From Triglochin maritima (taxonomy: Eukaryota; Streptophyta; Magnoliopsida; Alismatales; Juncaginaceae): DNA of 64,000 bases. The notes below the pieces were generated by a model. The model was given only the letters and a program-made list of their open reading frames with translations, was not told the DNA's origin and ran no database searches. Positions within the stretch are counted from its first letter, which is position 1; every line of letters begins with the position of its first letter. The stretch covers positions 39,755,254 through 39,819,253 of the forward strand of contig OY821781.1 in the NCBI GenBank assembly GCA_963682175.1, in the 5' to 3' direction. The translations under genes were made by a program, and so were the position numbers. Positions 45,400-56,340 of this stretch are shown here, one piece after another.

Positions 45400-46001
45400 T
45401 CGTGCCAAAAATGCGTGAGTGAGGACATTAGTTTTTCATCTGCCACAATCCAATGCAAATAGTTATACTGCACTGCCTGACAGAGAAACTGCTGAGCGAG
45501 ATTCTTGTCTTCAGATTTCGTCTTCCTCGTGTACTCTCTGCAGTTATAAATGTGTCTTTGATTGGGATTATCCTCCGGGAATTTCTCCTTTACGGCCAAC
45601 AAAATGTTATGTGGTCTTGCTTGTGCCTCTGTCATATCACGATCCCGTCGCTCGACTACTTTTACCAAAAAACGACAACCGCAACCCTTTCTTTTTGTGT
45701 TCTTTCGCAGTGCAATACTCGTATCACGAGAACTCATTTCATGTCTGCGATCACATCTCAGGTAACAATCCATCCGGTTATCTGCTTTTGGTTTGTATGA
45801 TGATATAACCAAAAAAATCGGCTCTTATTGCAACTTGTTTCGCCCATTACAAGTTTCCTCGATTGTTATAAATATTTGTTTACTATCAAAAAACTCATTG
45901 TAATCTACTCCATCACCACTGAAATCTTGCGCCCCACGCCTCGACCATGGTGGAGGCGTCTTAGCCAGACGCTCGAATCGGAAAAAAAATCAGCCAGACA
46001 T
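45400..46001 (-). pseudogene. Transposase N-terminal fragment of MULE B1
   Basis: The minus strand encodes RMDCYLRCDRR, RNTKRKGCGCRF, VKEKFPEDNPNQRHIYN and VQYNYLHWIVAD, matching residues about 62-215 of the A1 transposase. Exon 1 at its start is reduced to ATG TCT GGC TG. The DDE core, SWIM finger and OTU domain are absent. A short deletion removes the HGHHNH zinc-ligand segment after ERRDRD. It cannot make active transposase. Confidence 0.85.
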
Positions 46002-46309
46002 TTTCGTGGTGTTGGTACTAGGAGTGTGAGTAAAACTGAATCAAAAATCTTGTTTAAAGACACATGACGAAATGAGTATTAATTGATTTATTAAGGGCAA
46101 AAATGTAATTTTTGGGGCGATTTAAGTAGTTTTCCGGCGACGAATAGTAGCCCCCTTATTATAGCTGAACTGTTATTATCGCTGGAAAACTACTTAAATC
46201 GCCCGTACGAATTACCATTTTGCCATTCTACCATTTCTACTTATATAACTCTTCATTTGACTCTCCTAACATCACTCTTTTCATATTACTCTCATATTCA
46301 TCAGAAAGA

Positions 46310-46683
46310 ATGTCTCGGAGGCCAGGAAAAGAACCAGCGGACGTCCCAGATTACTCGAATCTGGTAAAATGTCTTGTTTAGTTTTTAAAAAAAATTATAA
46401 AAATTGGGCGAGGAGACGCCCCATTTTTTTTGAATTTTTTTTTAAATTATGTAAATTGATTATAATTTGTGATAAATGCTAAATAAATTGATTTATTAAG
46501 TTAATAATTAGTTAAATTAGTTTAGTAAATCCATTAACGAAATTTTATTTTTAAAATTGAATTAATAGTCATCGGGTTGCCGTGGAGGAAAAGGGAAATC
46601 AATTCTCTTACGCGCTCTACATAGTTTAGCAGATGATTTAGGTCATCGTCATCCACGTCGACGGGGTATTTCTGCTTAAGTTA

Positions 46684-46731
<48 letters not shown>

Positions 46732-47838
46732 CGTCGTCGTGAGACACATGAGGATTCTTTCGACGACGAGGATGATTCATATGAGGTGGGGGGTCACGAC
46801 GAGAGTGACGATGAGGGTCGACGTATGGCTTGGAGCCACAGGAGGAGGCGATACAACAGTATGGTCGAGGAATTGGGCGACATTGTAGTACTTCGGCTGA
46901 GTGGGTCGTTAGGAAGGGTCGAGGTGGACGGTTTGTGACTGGTGATTCGAATTTGTGCACTGCAGACGCCCGAACTCAGAAGAAGAAGAAGAAGCGGGGT
47001 GAGGACGATTCTTGGATCGTGATGGATATGATGCCCAGTGGTCCTCTAGATGGCAACGCCATTCCGAGTTTCGGAGGCAACATCGTCAGGCGCATCTGGG
47101 AGGGCGAGGATCGGAAGGTTTTGAAGTTCCATAATCGGCACAGAGTCTGTATTACATTGCAGGCTTGGCGTTCAGTGATGACTGATGATATGACGGCGAT
47201 CATTACCGATAGCGGATTGGGTCACTTGTAGTACAACATGTTCTCCTGCCTTGACATGCCGTTGATTTCGACCTTCGTGGAGCGGTGGCAGGTTGACACC
47301 AACACTTTCCACTTGCCATTCGGAGAGATGATGATCATGTTGCATGACGTCTTTCAGATTCTGCATATTCCCGTTGATGGTCGTATGGTCAGTGCGTAGG
47401 CGTCGACGTCTGAGCTGAAGTTTTTTGTATCAGAGTTGCTCGGGGTCAGGCTCGATGGTCTTGGGCGGGATAACTCATTTTGGAATGGTGGTGGTGTTAG
47501 CATCGACGTTGTGGACGACTGTTGCAGACGGAGACGATCACCACAGACCGAGGATACGCAGATAACTGCCTACCTCTTCTTATTGCTAGGTTGTGTCTTG
47601 TTTGTCGACAAGAGCGGTTGCAGAGTCAGACCACACGACCTATTGGAGGCGAGGGAGCCAGATACCATTCGTCAGTATTCACGGGGGTCGACGACGTTGA
47701 CATATCTGTATCGCCAGCTGGGTATATCGAGTTGTGTTGATTGTTCTGGCAGTACGGGTTGTCTTACACTGCTACATGCTTGGATATATTGGTATTTTCC
47801 TGTTTTCCGTCCGCATCGGGAGCGGAAGATCATTGAGC
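46310..47838 (+). pseudogene. PMD protein pseudogene of MULE B2
   Basis: Exon 1 (46310-46366) is intact: MSRRPGKEPADVPDYSNL plus a GT donor. Exon 2 carries the PMD motifs but has in-frame TAG codons at 47229 and 47397, the same two as B1, and frameshifts in the acidic region. It reaches SGSTGCLTLLHAWIYWYFPV, then joins the right subterminal sequence at about 47838. It contributes no functional product. Confidence 0.85.
46686..46729. repeat. (TA)n microsatellite
   Basis: About 22 TA dinucleotides inside exon 2 of the B2 PMD pseudogene. The corresponding site in B1 (44388-44403) has about 8. In A1 the site has no TA run, so the expansion arose in the B lineage. Confidence 0.95.
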
Positions 47839-47963
47839 ATTGTCATCTTTGTTTTAAGACACGGGACGAAATGAGTATTAAATGAGTTGTGAAGGGGCAA
47901 AATGGTAATTGTTGGGGCGATTTAAGTAGTTTTCCTACGACGAATAGTAGTTCCCTATTATAC

Positions 47964-50267
47964 TAGTGTTCTTATGATGATGTTAGTTATCTGTGTTTTG
48001 ATAATAATAATAATAATAATAATAATACATGAATTCTCTAGTGAGCCCAAGGTTTAATTTAGAAAAATTAAACCCCCACAATATCCACCACTCATTTCAA
48101 ATTGTAAGGTAGATTAAGATAAAAACGGTTATACTAATTAAATATGAGATTAACCATAAATAAGATCCAATGGTGAGATGGTAAGGATCTTAAATTAAAT
48201 TTGATGAGCTCTGGACTCACTAGAACCTGACCCAATAATAATAATAATTACTTTTTGGGCATGAGAGAATTCTAACTATATACCCATGCATCAATTTATT
48301 GTACGAAGACGGATATGAGTACGAATTATGTGTAACATAACCTAAAATCTGATCTTACGTCCGAAGTCAAGAGGACACATAAACACATTATCCAATCTAA
48401 TCTCAATAAGAGATAAACTAAAGGGGAATCTCTTGACCCTAAACTAACAAAGGAGAAGTCAAGAGGGGACTGGCATTCAGGCTCGGCTACTGGCTTTGAC
48501 CTTCTCTCGGGGGAACTCAAATAGTGGGTTTGAGTATTAACTTCTTTAGGCTTCTGTTAAAAGTGAAAATGAATTCAATTATACATTTCTTTAATTGTAT
48601 GATCAAGAAGAGCATCTCAATATCCTATCTAGCAAGAGCAAACGTGCCGGAGAAGGCGGTTTCAATTAATTCACAATCAGGTAAAATATCGAGATACAAA
48701 TGCGATTTTCTTCTTCCATTTTCTTGGTAGCTATAGACGAAGTTTTAAGGATTCGTTTAGGTACTCGACCGCCTATAGTCCAATAATGCACGGTGCCCAA
48801 CACTCCATTTGGGCACGATCATATTTATAATTGCAGCTTAAACTCTTGTTATGATCGCTTAGACGAATCAAGTCAACAAATCAAACAGAAGCAATGCCTT
48901 ATTGTCGTTTGTAGTTAGATTTCCAACTAATGGAGGGATTCAGACAGCAAAAGTCAAAAGGATGAGACACAAATAATACAAATACTATTTTGCAAAAGCC
49001 ACACAAACACGACCAAGTGATTCAACAGAATTGTTTCCAAGCGTAACAAGGTCATTCTGAACAAAATAATTACTTGTGAAAATGTTAATTCTAATGAACA
49101 CACGTAACAGGAACCACAATCGGATCCGTGGATTTTAGATCCAACGGTGCAGAGAGATGAAAGATCTTTGGTATCGGGTGCGTGTGGACAACCATTTGTA
49201 GTTTAGACTCTTCCTTATACTGCTAATGACATGACGTCCAGGTTTGGATATGTTTCTGAATAACTTTACTAGGATCTGGATTTGATTAGAAACCTAACCA
49301 AAAATGGATCACACGATTCACACTTAGCTTTCTCAAAGCCATACTTAGAAACAACAACATCAGCAAAACCTTTAGGCCATTTTCACAAACCCAAACTCAT
49401 ACTCAATAATTTTTTGAATTTAAAGAAGGGTAAATTATATTTATTTACCTCTTCAACTACAAGTCAAAATCAATTAGGCACCTTAATTAAAAATCTCAAA
49501 AATTTCCCCGACTTAAATGGTCGAGTGACTGAAATAAAATTAAGCATTCTACATCACCTGCATCTCTTAGCTACTATTTCTCCCCATAATACAAGTATGA
49601 ATCATATTCTAACCAACACCAACATAACATAATATGTTATCATTAGCTAGAATAAGAGGATTAAAATTGGATTTTCGGAATGGTAATTACCTATACTGAC
49701 TAAATCACAGCACTCAGCAACTACTTTAGCCTCCAATGAATTTTCCACACTTGTGATTTCATCTACCTCCAATTTGTGGTTCTTCATTCAACTAAGATTG
49801 GCTTCATCTTTCAGGAGAAACACCACACTGTAGAACAATTACCTGAATAGGAACCACGCTATGATTATTAGGCTAATACTTCACGTGTGATTCAAAATTC
49901 AAAACTCAATATGGAAATTGCCTGCAAATTCATGGGGGGCAATTATACCTCCATTCAATTGAAAATTGAATCATTTTAAGTTACATTGTCAAATATGTAT
50001 TACAAAAAGGAACTAAACAACAACGACATTACAAGTAATAAGTTGTTCACCTTTTTTGGGTTGTCAACTGCTTTCAGTAATCGGCTCCACCGAACAAAGA
50101 TTGCTGAAGAGAACGAGAGTAATTTGCAGGCAAACAATCAAACTTGTTCAACACATTGGCGGACATGTACGGAGACATGCATCCACGAATCTGCAAATCA
50201 CAAGAAACAAACTAACCGTCAAAAACAGTTGAGCGACTCTGAAAGGCGCCTTACAAAGAAAGATGAA
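47964..50267. other. Intergenic, with microsatellites and a possible MITE
   Basis: (ATA)n at 48000-48027 and 48233-48250. Between them, 48033-48228 is bounded by TTCTCTAGTGAGCCCA and the complement of GTTCTAGTGAGTCCA, so it is probably a MITE inserted in an ATA repeat. Its duplication cannot be separated from the microsatellite. The rest, up to the kinase 3' exon, is AT-rich with no supported gene. Confidence 0.5.
48033..48228. mobile_element. Possible MITE with terminal inverted repeats
   Basis: The left arm TTCTCTAGTGAGCCCAAGG and the right arm TGGACTCACTAGAAC pair over about 14 bp. The next 15 bp on each side are also partly complementary (TTTAATTTA/TAAATTTGATGAG). The interior is non-coding. 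The superfamily is unknown. Confidence 0.5.
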
Positions 50268-53200
50268 TTAGTGCAACCAAAAAGAGTTCTTTCTAAATGG
50301 ATCCGCATGAGTCATTTCGCCCAGAATGATTGGGGCCTCAAGTTGGATACGGTTCTGTGAGCTTTCATTAATTTCAAAATAGAAAATGAGGAACTATATA
50401 AAAATTTGTCAAACTATATTAGGTTTCTTGTCATCTCAAGGTACACATGTTGAACAAAGTAAACAATAGAAGAACGAACATGTATAAGAATGAACAAAGG
50501 GGCAGTTGAACTTTGGATTCCAGAAGAGAAGTGTGATTACCTGAAGCAGACAAGTGGGTATTTCTATAAATCCTTGCTGAAGGAGATCCACTTTTTCCAA
50601 AGTCGTGAGACTAACTGGTGTAATCACATATATTAGGTTTTTGGAAATGTCTATGCCACGCACAATACCTGAATAAAACACGAGATACCAGAAATTTAAA
50701 CCATGAACTATCAAGCTATACTGTAATCTAGCTGACTAGTGAATATCAGTTTTAATGACCATGTATGTATGGTAAGTCAATGCATCAACCAGTAACAAAC
50801 TCCACACTCAAATATAACCATAACAAATACTTGATAAGGTATGGAAGATGATTGTTGAAATATAAGGAAGCAAGGATTGACGTATCAATACGGCAATGCC
50901 AATTACTACTAGTTTATGTTCTACTCAGACTTGAAATGAGTTAATCGAATAGCTTAAAAAGACATGCTCATATGACTTGGAAATCTCACAAGGCAAATGA
51001 AACTCACCAAGTCCAACACACCAAGGTCTCCCACTTGTTGTAGCCCCTCCACTGACAGCAAGGCCAACAATACTTGCATTTAGACTATGGAAGATTTCAC
51101 TGCTTGGCACCTAGTAATGAGAAAAATAGAACAATGATCAAAAGCAATACAAAAGAAAAGGTACTTCAATTATCAATGAACAGGAAGCACTACTAACTGA
51201 TTTGGGAGATACCACATATAGGAGCTTTCATTATAGCAACAAATGTCATGCCCAATTGGCAATGCAAGAATATAAAATATGGTACAATATTTCAATTTGA
51301 TGCATGTGATTCGATGTTTCATCTTACTTGACAGTGCAGGTGCATGACCTTTATCTCCGAGATAGGTACTTCATAAGGAGGAATAGAAGCCAATGCAAAA
51401 GCAAGCTCTTTGTGTGTGGAGATGTCCATATCATGTGCAATACACTGACGAAAGTAAGCACTTGTCCGAATGTCTCGCAAGTCACGTGATTTCTTTTGTA
51501 CCAGTACTCTGCAAATGTCATCAAAAGAATACTATTATAATCAAATACACTTTGAGGAAACAAAAAAAATGTTTGTGTAAATAAACAAATTACTAGGATG
51601 GTACTAAAGCTATCAATAACTAAAAGCCTACATTACAATATTGAACAAATCAACAATTCATAGCAGTTTTGGCAGTCCACGGACAACAAGAACCACACAT
51701 ATATATTGAACTCACGATTTATCAAGGGAGTCCGTTCGTGCTGCATATATTTCAATATGATTAGTTGTCTCTTCTTGATCACTGTCCAACCAGAATGAAC
51801 CTGTTGGTAAATTTTTGCTGTCTGTAGTGGTGCGCACCTGAACCACATGAGTAGCAGAAATGTAACGCAACATTTCCACCAACAGGTCATAACCAGAACC
51901 TAGCATAACAAAAGACTAAAAATTAACTCGAAAATTTTGACTGGGAATGTTTCTTAGTAATTAAAAGTTCACCTTTTACCCATCCAGGTGTATTGATTAC
52001 AAGAGGAAGTGCTCGTATTTTTGGATTCTCTTTGTTACATTGATAAAACTCCTTCAGGAAGTAATCATAGAGGCTAAAAATCCCATCCAAATAAGCTTCT
52101 GGGTCTCTTTTTGAGGAAATGTCACCATAGAAGAGCGATCTAAAAAGACAAAGATGTAAAGTCTTTGCAAGTCATTAAAGAGATTATTAAATTTGGGTTT
52201 TGAATTTACTTATAATATCAAAAAACTAGAAAAAATAATCAAAATAGGACTGAATTGATAGTGTGTCTAATGGAAGTTTGTTTCCGGGATAGACAGTTTT
52301 TTCATATCCTTAATATCCACCAACATATCACCATATCACTAGAAAGAAAAAAATACCAATAACCCATTTAGACCGATAAAGTCAAACACTGACATGATTT
52401 TTTTCTGTTCATAAATTTTACATTTATAAAGTTGTCTAACTATAGGTTGCGGATAAGTCAATAATTAAATCCCCAGTCAAAAAAATCCAAACTACATTAG
52501 GACTCATCCAGTTTCTCTGATAGGTTCTTTCTACAAACTCCATTATTCTTGTTGGTGTGTAGTACCAGTACTGAAGCATGACTAGAAAAGGATGGGAAAT
52601 AGTTGCTTACTTGACTGGTGTCTTCAAAGATAAACCGGTTAAGTCTGCAAAAAAGAAAACAGAACTGCAATTACCCAACACAAAAACTAAAAAGACCATT
52701 TCAGTAAAAAACACTAGACAAATATAAATTAAAGAGTACACATACCTGTGAACTTTTCCCGAAGAACATGAAGCGACAATAAACCAGGAGGAGTCAATTC
52801 CGGCTGCCCAACATCAGTTTCAAGGAATGCAACATTTTTATACCTACAAAATCCAGTTCTCACATGATTGCTTTTTCGAACACATTTAACAATTTCATAT
52901 ATTAATAATCTCAATTCAAAACATATTAACAAGGAGCATACAACAGCGACTCATACCTAAAATTATTTCATAAGCACCGTCAGTTTTCAAATACTCACAA
53001 CCTCACCAATGGACTCTATTATTAGGGGTAAATCATAAATGTGGACAAGGGAAGCAAGTGGAGTCTTTCAATGCTAAATAAAACTAAATTTGTGAAATGG
53101 ACTTCAATGAAAGCAAGTGGTGTTCTGTGGTAGCACTCATCATCACCAATACTTGATATTAGTGATAAGTACTTTTTTATAATTAACATTAAAGAAAAGA

Positions 53201-55040
53201 GGGGATACAAGAGGTGAGCACAACAAAGAGTGGTAGTGGACTACCGGGAGTAGAACCAAAGCCAAAAAGGGAAAAACCAAAAGGAAAATAAGACAAATTA
53301 AAACAAGTAAAACAATCGGCCAACATGACCACACAAGACCAAGATGCATCTGGATGATTCAATGTGATCTTAGGAACCCGATATCAATACTTGGTTTTTG
53401 AAATCAAATAAAATTTTCGTGTCGTTTCGTGTTTTACACAAAACTGGATGGTCGTGTTTGTGTATCAAATATTGGTACACGAATTCATTTCTTGTCGTGT
53501 TCGTGTATAGTTAAAGTGATTAATACACACGAAAAGACGGAACATAAAAGTATACGACACGACACAATTGCCATGTCTAATCCCGACACACCTCTGTATT
53601 TGAAAATTCATCCTAAAAGCTCCAGCAACCAATATCACCACCACCAACTACCCAGTGATGCATGTAAGACGAACAGCGCTACCACATTACCACCAAAACA
53701 CATTTTACACTTAAAAAGTACCACATTTTTTAATCTTTAAAAAGCATACCACATTATGACATTAATCCTCAAAAGCATATTCTGCACCTAAAACATACTG
53801 TATTATCACATCAATTTCCAATAACACATATATTACAAAAAAAACAAATTCGGACATTAGGATAAGTGTACTGACGAGACAACATCCAACATCATATATT
53901 CTTAACAATGACAACATTTAATGGTGGGGAAAAAATCAAATTTTCACACCAACAAACGTCGTTCACCTCAAACACCACTCCATACTCCAAACCGGAGCAC
54001 AGAAGGCAAAATATGAGACTGGTTATGGGCCTTTAGATGAGAGTATTGACGAAACGACATCCATACGTAATATATCCTTAACATCATCCTGATTACAAAA
54101 ATCAAATTTTCACACCAGAAAAAGTTGTTTCCCTCAAACACCGATCCAGACTCCGAGTCATAAAAGACTAAAATGACAACTGATTCTGGACATTTAGATG
54201 AGAGTACTAACAAGACAACATCCAAAAGTGGTATTTCCTTAACAAAAACAATCCTAATTTATATTTAAAAAAACATCATCAAACACTGGCTTACTGAAGC
54301 ACCGATCCAGATTCCAAACCAAAGCCAAAAGGCAATGATTCCAGGTATTGACAATATGACATCCAAACTTTATATATCCTTAACAACAACAATAACAACA
54401 ACAACAATCCCAAAAAAATCAAATTTTTACACCACCAAACGCCGTTTTCCTCAAACACCAATCCAGACTCCAAATGATTCACAAAAAAGTCGATTGCCCC
54501 ATACCTTAACGTCAGAGTATTGATGAGACAACATCCAAACATCATATATACTTAACAACGATCTTAATTCAATATAAAAAAAATGTTTACACCAACAAAC
54601 GCCGTTTTATTAAAGGGGACGAATCCAAACCTTCATGTCAGAGCATCGAGGAGACAACATCCAAACAACACATATATTTAACAAAAATCCTAATTCAATA
54701 AAAAAACAAATGTTTACATCAACAAACGCCGTTTTGTTAAAGGCGACGAATCCAAACGTCACATATCCTTAACAACAACATCAATCGTAGTAAAAAAACG
54801 AAAATTTTACACATTTTCCCCAAAGAAGGCGACGAATCCGTACCTCCGGAGGAGAGTGTTAACGAGATGCCTTGCGAAAGTGGTCTTCCCGCTGTTCTTG
54901 GGCCCGCATATCAGAGTCACCGCCGGAGGGGAGGCGCTGGCGACGAAATCTGCCGCCTCCGACCATGACTCCGGGATAAAGATCTCCGGAGAGGGGGATC
55001 GGTCGGGGTGGGTCTCTTCTTCCTTCGGTTTCCTCCCCAT
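50268..55040 (-). CDS. NOL9: NOL9/GRC3-type polynucleotide 5'-hydroxyl kinase
   Basis: Nine exons: 54844-55040, 52746-52843, 52611-52644, 51973-52139, 51716-51899, 51328-51508, 51008-51110, 50541-50668, 50268-50354 (1179 nt, 392 aa), with phases consistent throughout. The Walker A motif GPKNSGKTT (46-54) is followed by the CLP1_P family motif LETDVGQPELTPPG and then by LVINTPGWVKGSGYDLLVEML. In yeast and animals this family phosphorylates the 5' end of cleaved ITS2 during pre-rRNA processing with LAS1; that nucleolar role is inferred here. Plant members are about 370-400 aa, shorter than animal NOL9, because the N- and C-terminal extensions are reduced. The first eight exons are secure. The last exon, ending ADPFRKNSFWLH, is chosen from the acceptor TCACAG and an in-phase stop, and is less certain. 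Intron 1 (2 kb) holds a tandem array. Confidence 0.9.
53400..53590. repeat. GTGTCG-rich dispersed repeat in NOL9 intron 1
   Basis: TTTTCGTGTCGTTTCGTG at the left and TACGACACGACACAATTGCC at the right are partly complementary, with further CGTGTTCGTGTA-type phrases between them. Similar motifs occur at 2015-2175 and at 3560-3580. It is probably a diverged non-autonomous element; the boundaries are not clear. Confidence 0.4.
53870..54840. repeat. Degenerate tandem array in NOL9 intron 1
   Basis: The phrase GACAACATCCAAA followed by ATATATCCTTAACAA recurs near 53881, 54055, 54217, 54356, 54530, 54653 and 54750, with spacings of 174, 162, 139, 174, 123 and about 100 bp. Each unit also carries CACCAACAAACGCCGTTTT and CAATCCAGACTCC or GACGAATCCAAA. 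The unit next to exon 1 (GACGAATCCGTACC) includes the splice donor itself. Confidence 0.85.
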
Positions 55041-56184
55041 CGCCCCAAAACCCTAGAAGAATTCGGGTTTGGGCGAGAACGAGGGTTTTGGGTTTTGGGG
55101 AGAAAGGGGATATTATGTTATGTTTGGTATGGGAAATTCGAAAATAATTTCATATGTTTGGGGGTGTTTTTGCAAAACGAAAAATAGTTTTGAGACCGAG
55201 TTTAGACTTGGGTACTGGATCGGCCCGTTAGGTAGGGTCGGATCCGGTATTTATATATATATTTAGGTATATTTGTAATTTTTGGAGGTATTTTAGCTAT
55301 TTTTTTAAGTTTTTTGAAATTCTTTTAAAGCAAATAAAAAATTTAGACGGACCAGCCAGATCTATAAGAGTTTGGGTCAAATTTTGAGCCTAACTAACAT
55401 TCCCTTGTTTTCCGGAGTATACATAGTTGGTTGAGAGGAGTGAAACAAATTTAAATCTCAGTCACATATTTAATTACTTCTCGGAAAAAATAGTGTTGGA
55501 TCATCTCCAATTTTGAAATGGTAGCCCTCATGTCCCAAGTAGGGCGGGTACTGAGCAATTATGAGTCATAAAATAAAAGGTAACGTTATGCAATTATCCA
55601 TAGTCGACTTGGACTAAAAAGACTAGTATGTTAGTGAGTATGATTGAACCGAAAATTCTCACACCTTGTTATGGCATCTATGCAATAATCATATATATAT
55701 ATATAACAATGTAGAAAAACATTTAGATTGAGAATGTACTATTGTCGAGTTCAATATAGGGACATTTAGAGCTTTTCTACTAAATTGAATTTGGCAACAC
55801 CAATGTTAAATTCTCTTTGAGAGAACTCGACTTTCGAGTGGCACTGGTGTTGCCGAGTTCAGTTTGGCAAAACTCAGAATCGTCGAGTACAGTTTAAATA
55901 GAACTACAAACATTTAATTTAATAAAACTCGACCCCTCCATTTAATTTAATAGAAATCGACAATTTCATATTCCATTTGAAAATATTTCAACAACAATCA
56001 TTCCAACTACAAACATTTCAATAACAAACACATAATTCCAACTACACAAATTTGAACAAACACATCCATTTAAACCAGAAAACACAAACAACTATCGTTG
56101 TCGAGTTCAATTTCGTAGAAAAATACTCTAAGTGTCCCTATATTGAACTCGGTGTTGACAATGCTGAATTTTACAACAACAAAA
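55041..56184. other. Region between the NOL9 start and MULE A2
   Basis: The upstream region of the NOL9 gene. No gene is seen. It contains a TA run (55691-55705) and a fold-back structure, annotated separately. Confidence 0.5.
55741..56165. repeat. Fold-back (inverted-repeat) structure
   Basis: ATTGTCGAGTTCAATATAGG near 55741 pairs with CCTATATTGAACTCGGTGTT near 56138. The two arms are complementary over about 60 bp, including GGGACATTTAGAG with CTCTAAGTGTCCC. The interior has further CGAGTTCAGTTT copies. It is probably a non-autonomous TIR element. No clear duplication was found. MULE A2 inserted 20 bp to its right. Confidence 0.65.
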
Positions 56185-56340
56185 GGGAACTACTAAACGT
56201 CGCCCCAAAACTACTTAAATCGCCCCTTGAAATTACCAAATTGCCCTTAACAATATATTTAATACCCAAATCGTCCCGTGTCCATAAATAAGGCCTATGG
56301 TCTTGTATATTCATAATTTATCAGTAAAAACACCACGAAA

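Larger units (their letters stand above)
41249..45400 (+). pseudogene. PMD protein pseudogene of MULE B1
   Basis: The exon-1 counterpart (41249-41305) has lost its ATG. Exon 2 starts after 41768 and is interrupted by two LTRs at 41877-44370. It resumes at 44371 and contains PMD motifs (RIWEGEDRKVLKFHNRHRVC, FVDKSGCRVRPRDLLEARE). In-frame TAG codons stand at 44897 and 45065, where A1 has Pro and Gln. The gene ends abruptly at about 45400, where it joins transposase sequence of the opposite strand. Confidence 0.85.
41105..46156 (+). mobile_element. MULE B1, deletion derivative with nested solo LTRs
   Basis: The left end TGAACTATTATTCATCG and the right end (reverse complement of the 46100-46156 region) share AAAACTACTTAAATCG with A1. 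The flanks are TATTATAT (shared with the right side of A1) and TATTATAG (46157-46164). It carries a decayed PMD gene on the plus strand and the 5' part of a transposase gene on the minus strand. The middle, including the 3' halves of both genes and the OTU exon, is deleted at about 45400. Two LTRs are inserted at 41877-44370. Confidence 0.85.
46165..47955 (+). mobile_element. MULE B2, short non-autonomous element
   Basis: 1.8 kb. The ends CTGAACTGTTATTATCGC (left) and the complement of ACGAATAGTAGTTCCC (right) carry the shared AAAACTACTTAAATCG block. Flanks are TATTATAG and TATTATAC. It contains a PMD pseudogene and no transposase. Like Ds-type derivatives it would need an A-type element to move. 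Confidence 0.85.

Noticed and set aside
49986..50360. 124-codon plus-strand open frame overlapping the last NOL9 exon
   Set aside because: The composition looks random, there are no family motifs, and it overlaps the 3' end of a gene on the opposite strand.
54291..54545. Minus-strand frames in NOL9 intron 1 with a shared peptide (LESG.VFEEN...CKNLIF)
   Set aside because: The recurrence comes from the tandem DNA array in the intron; frames are not maintained across units.
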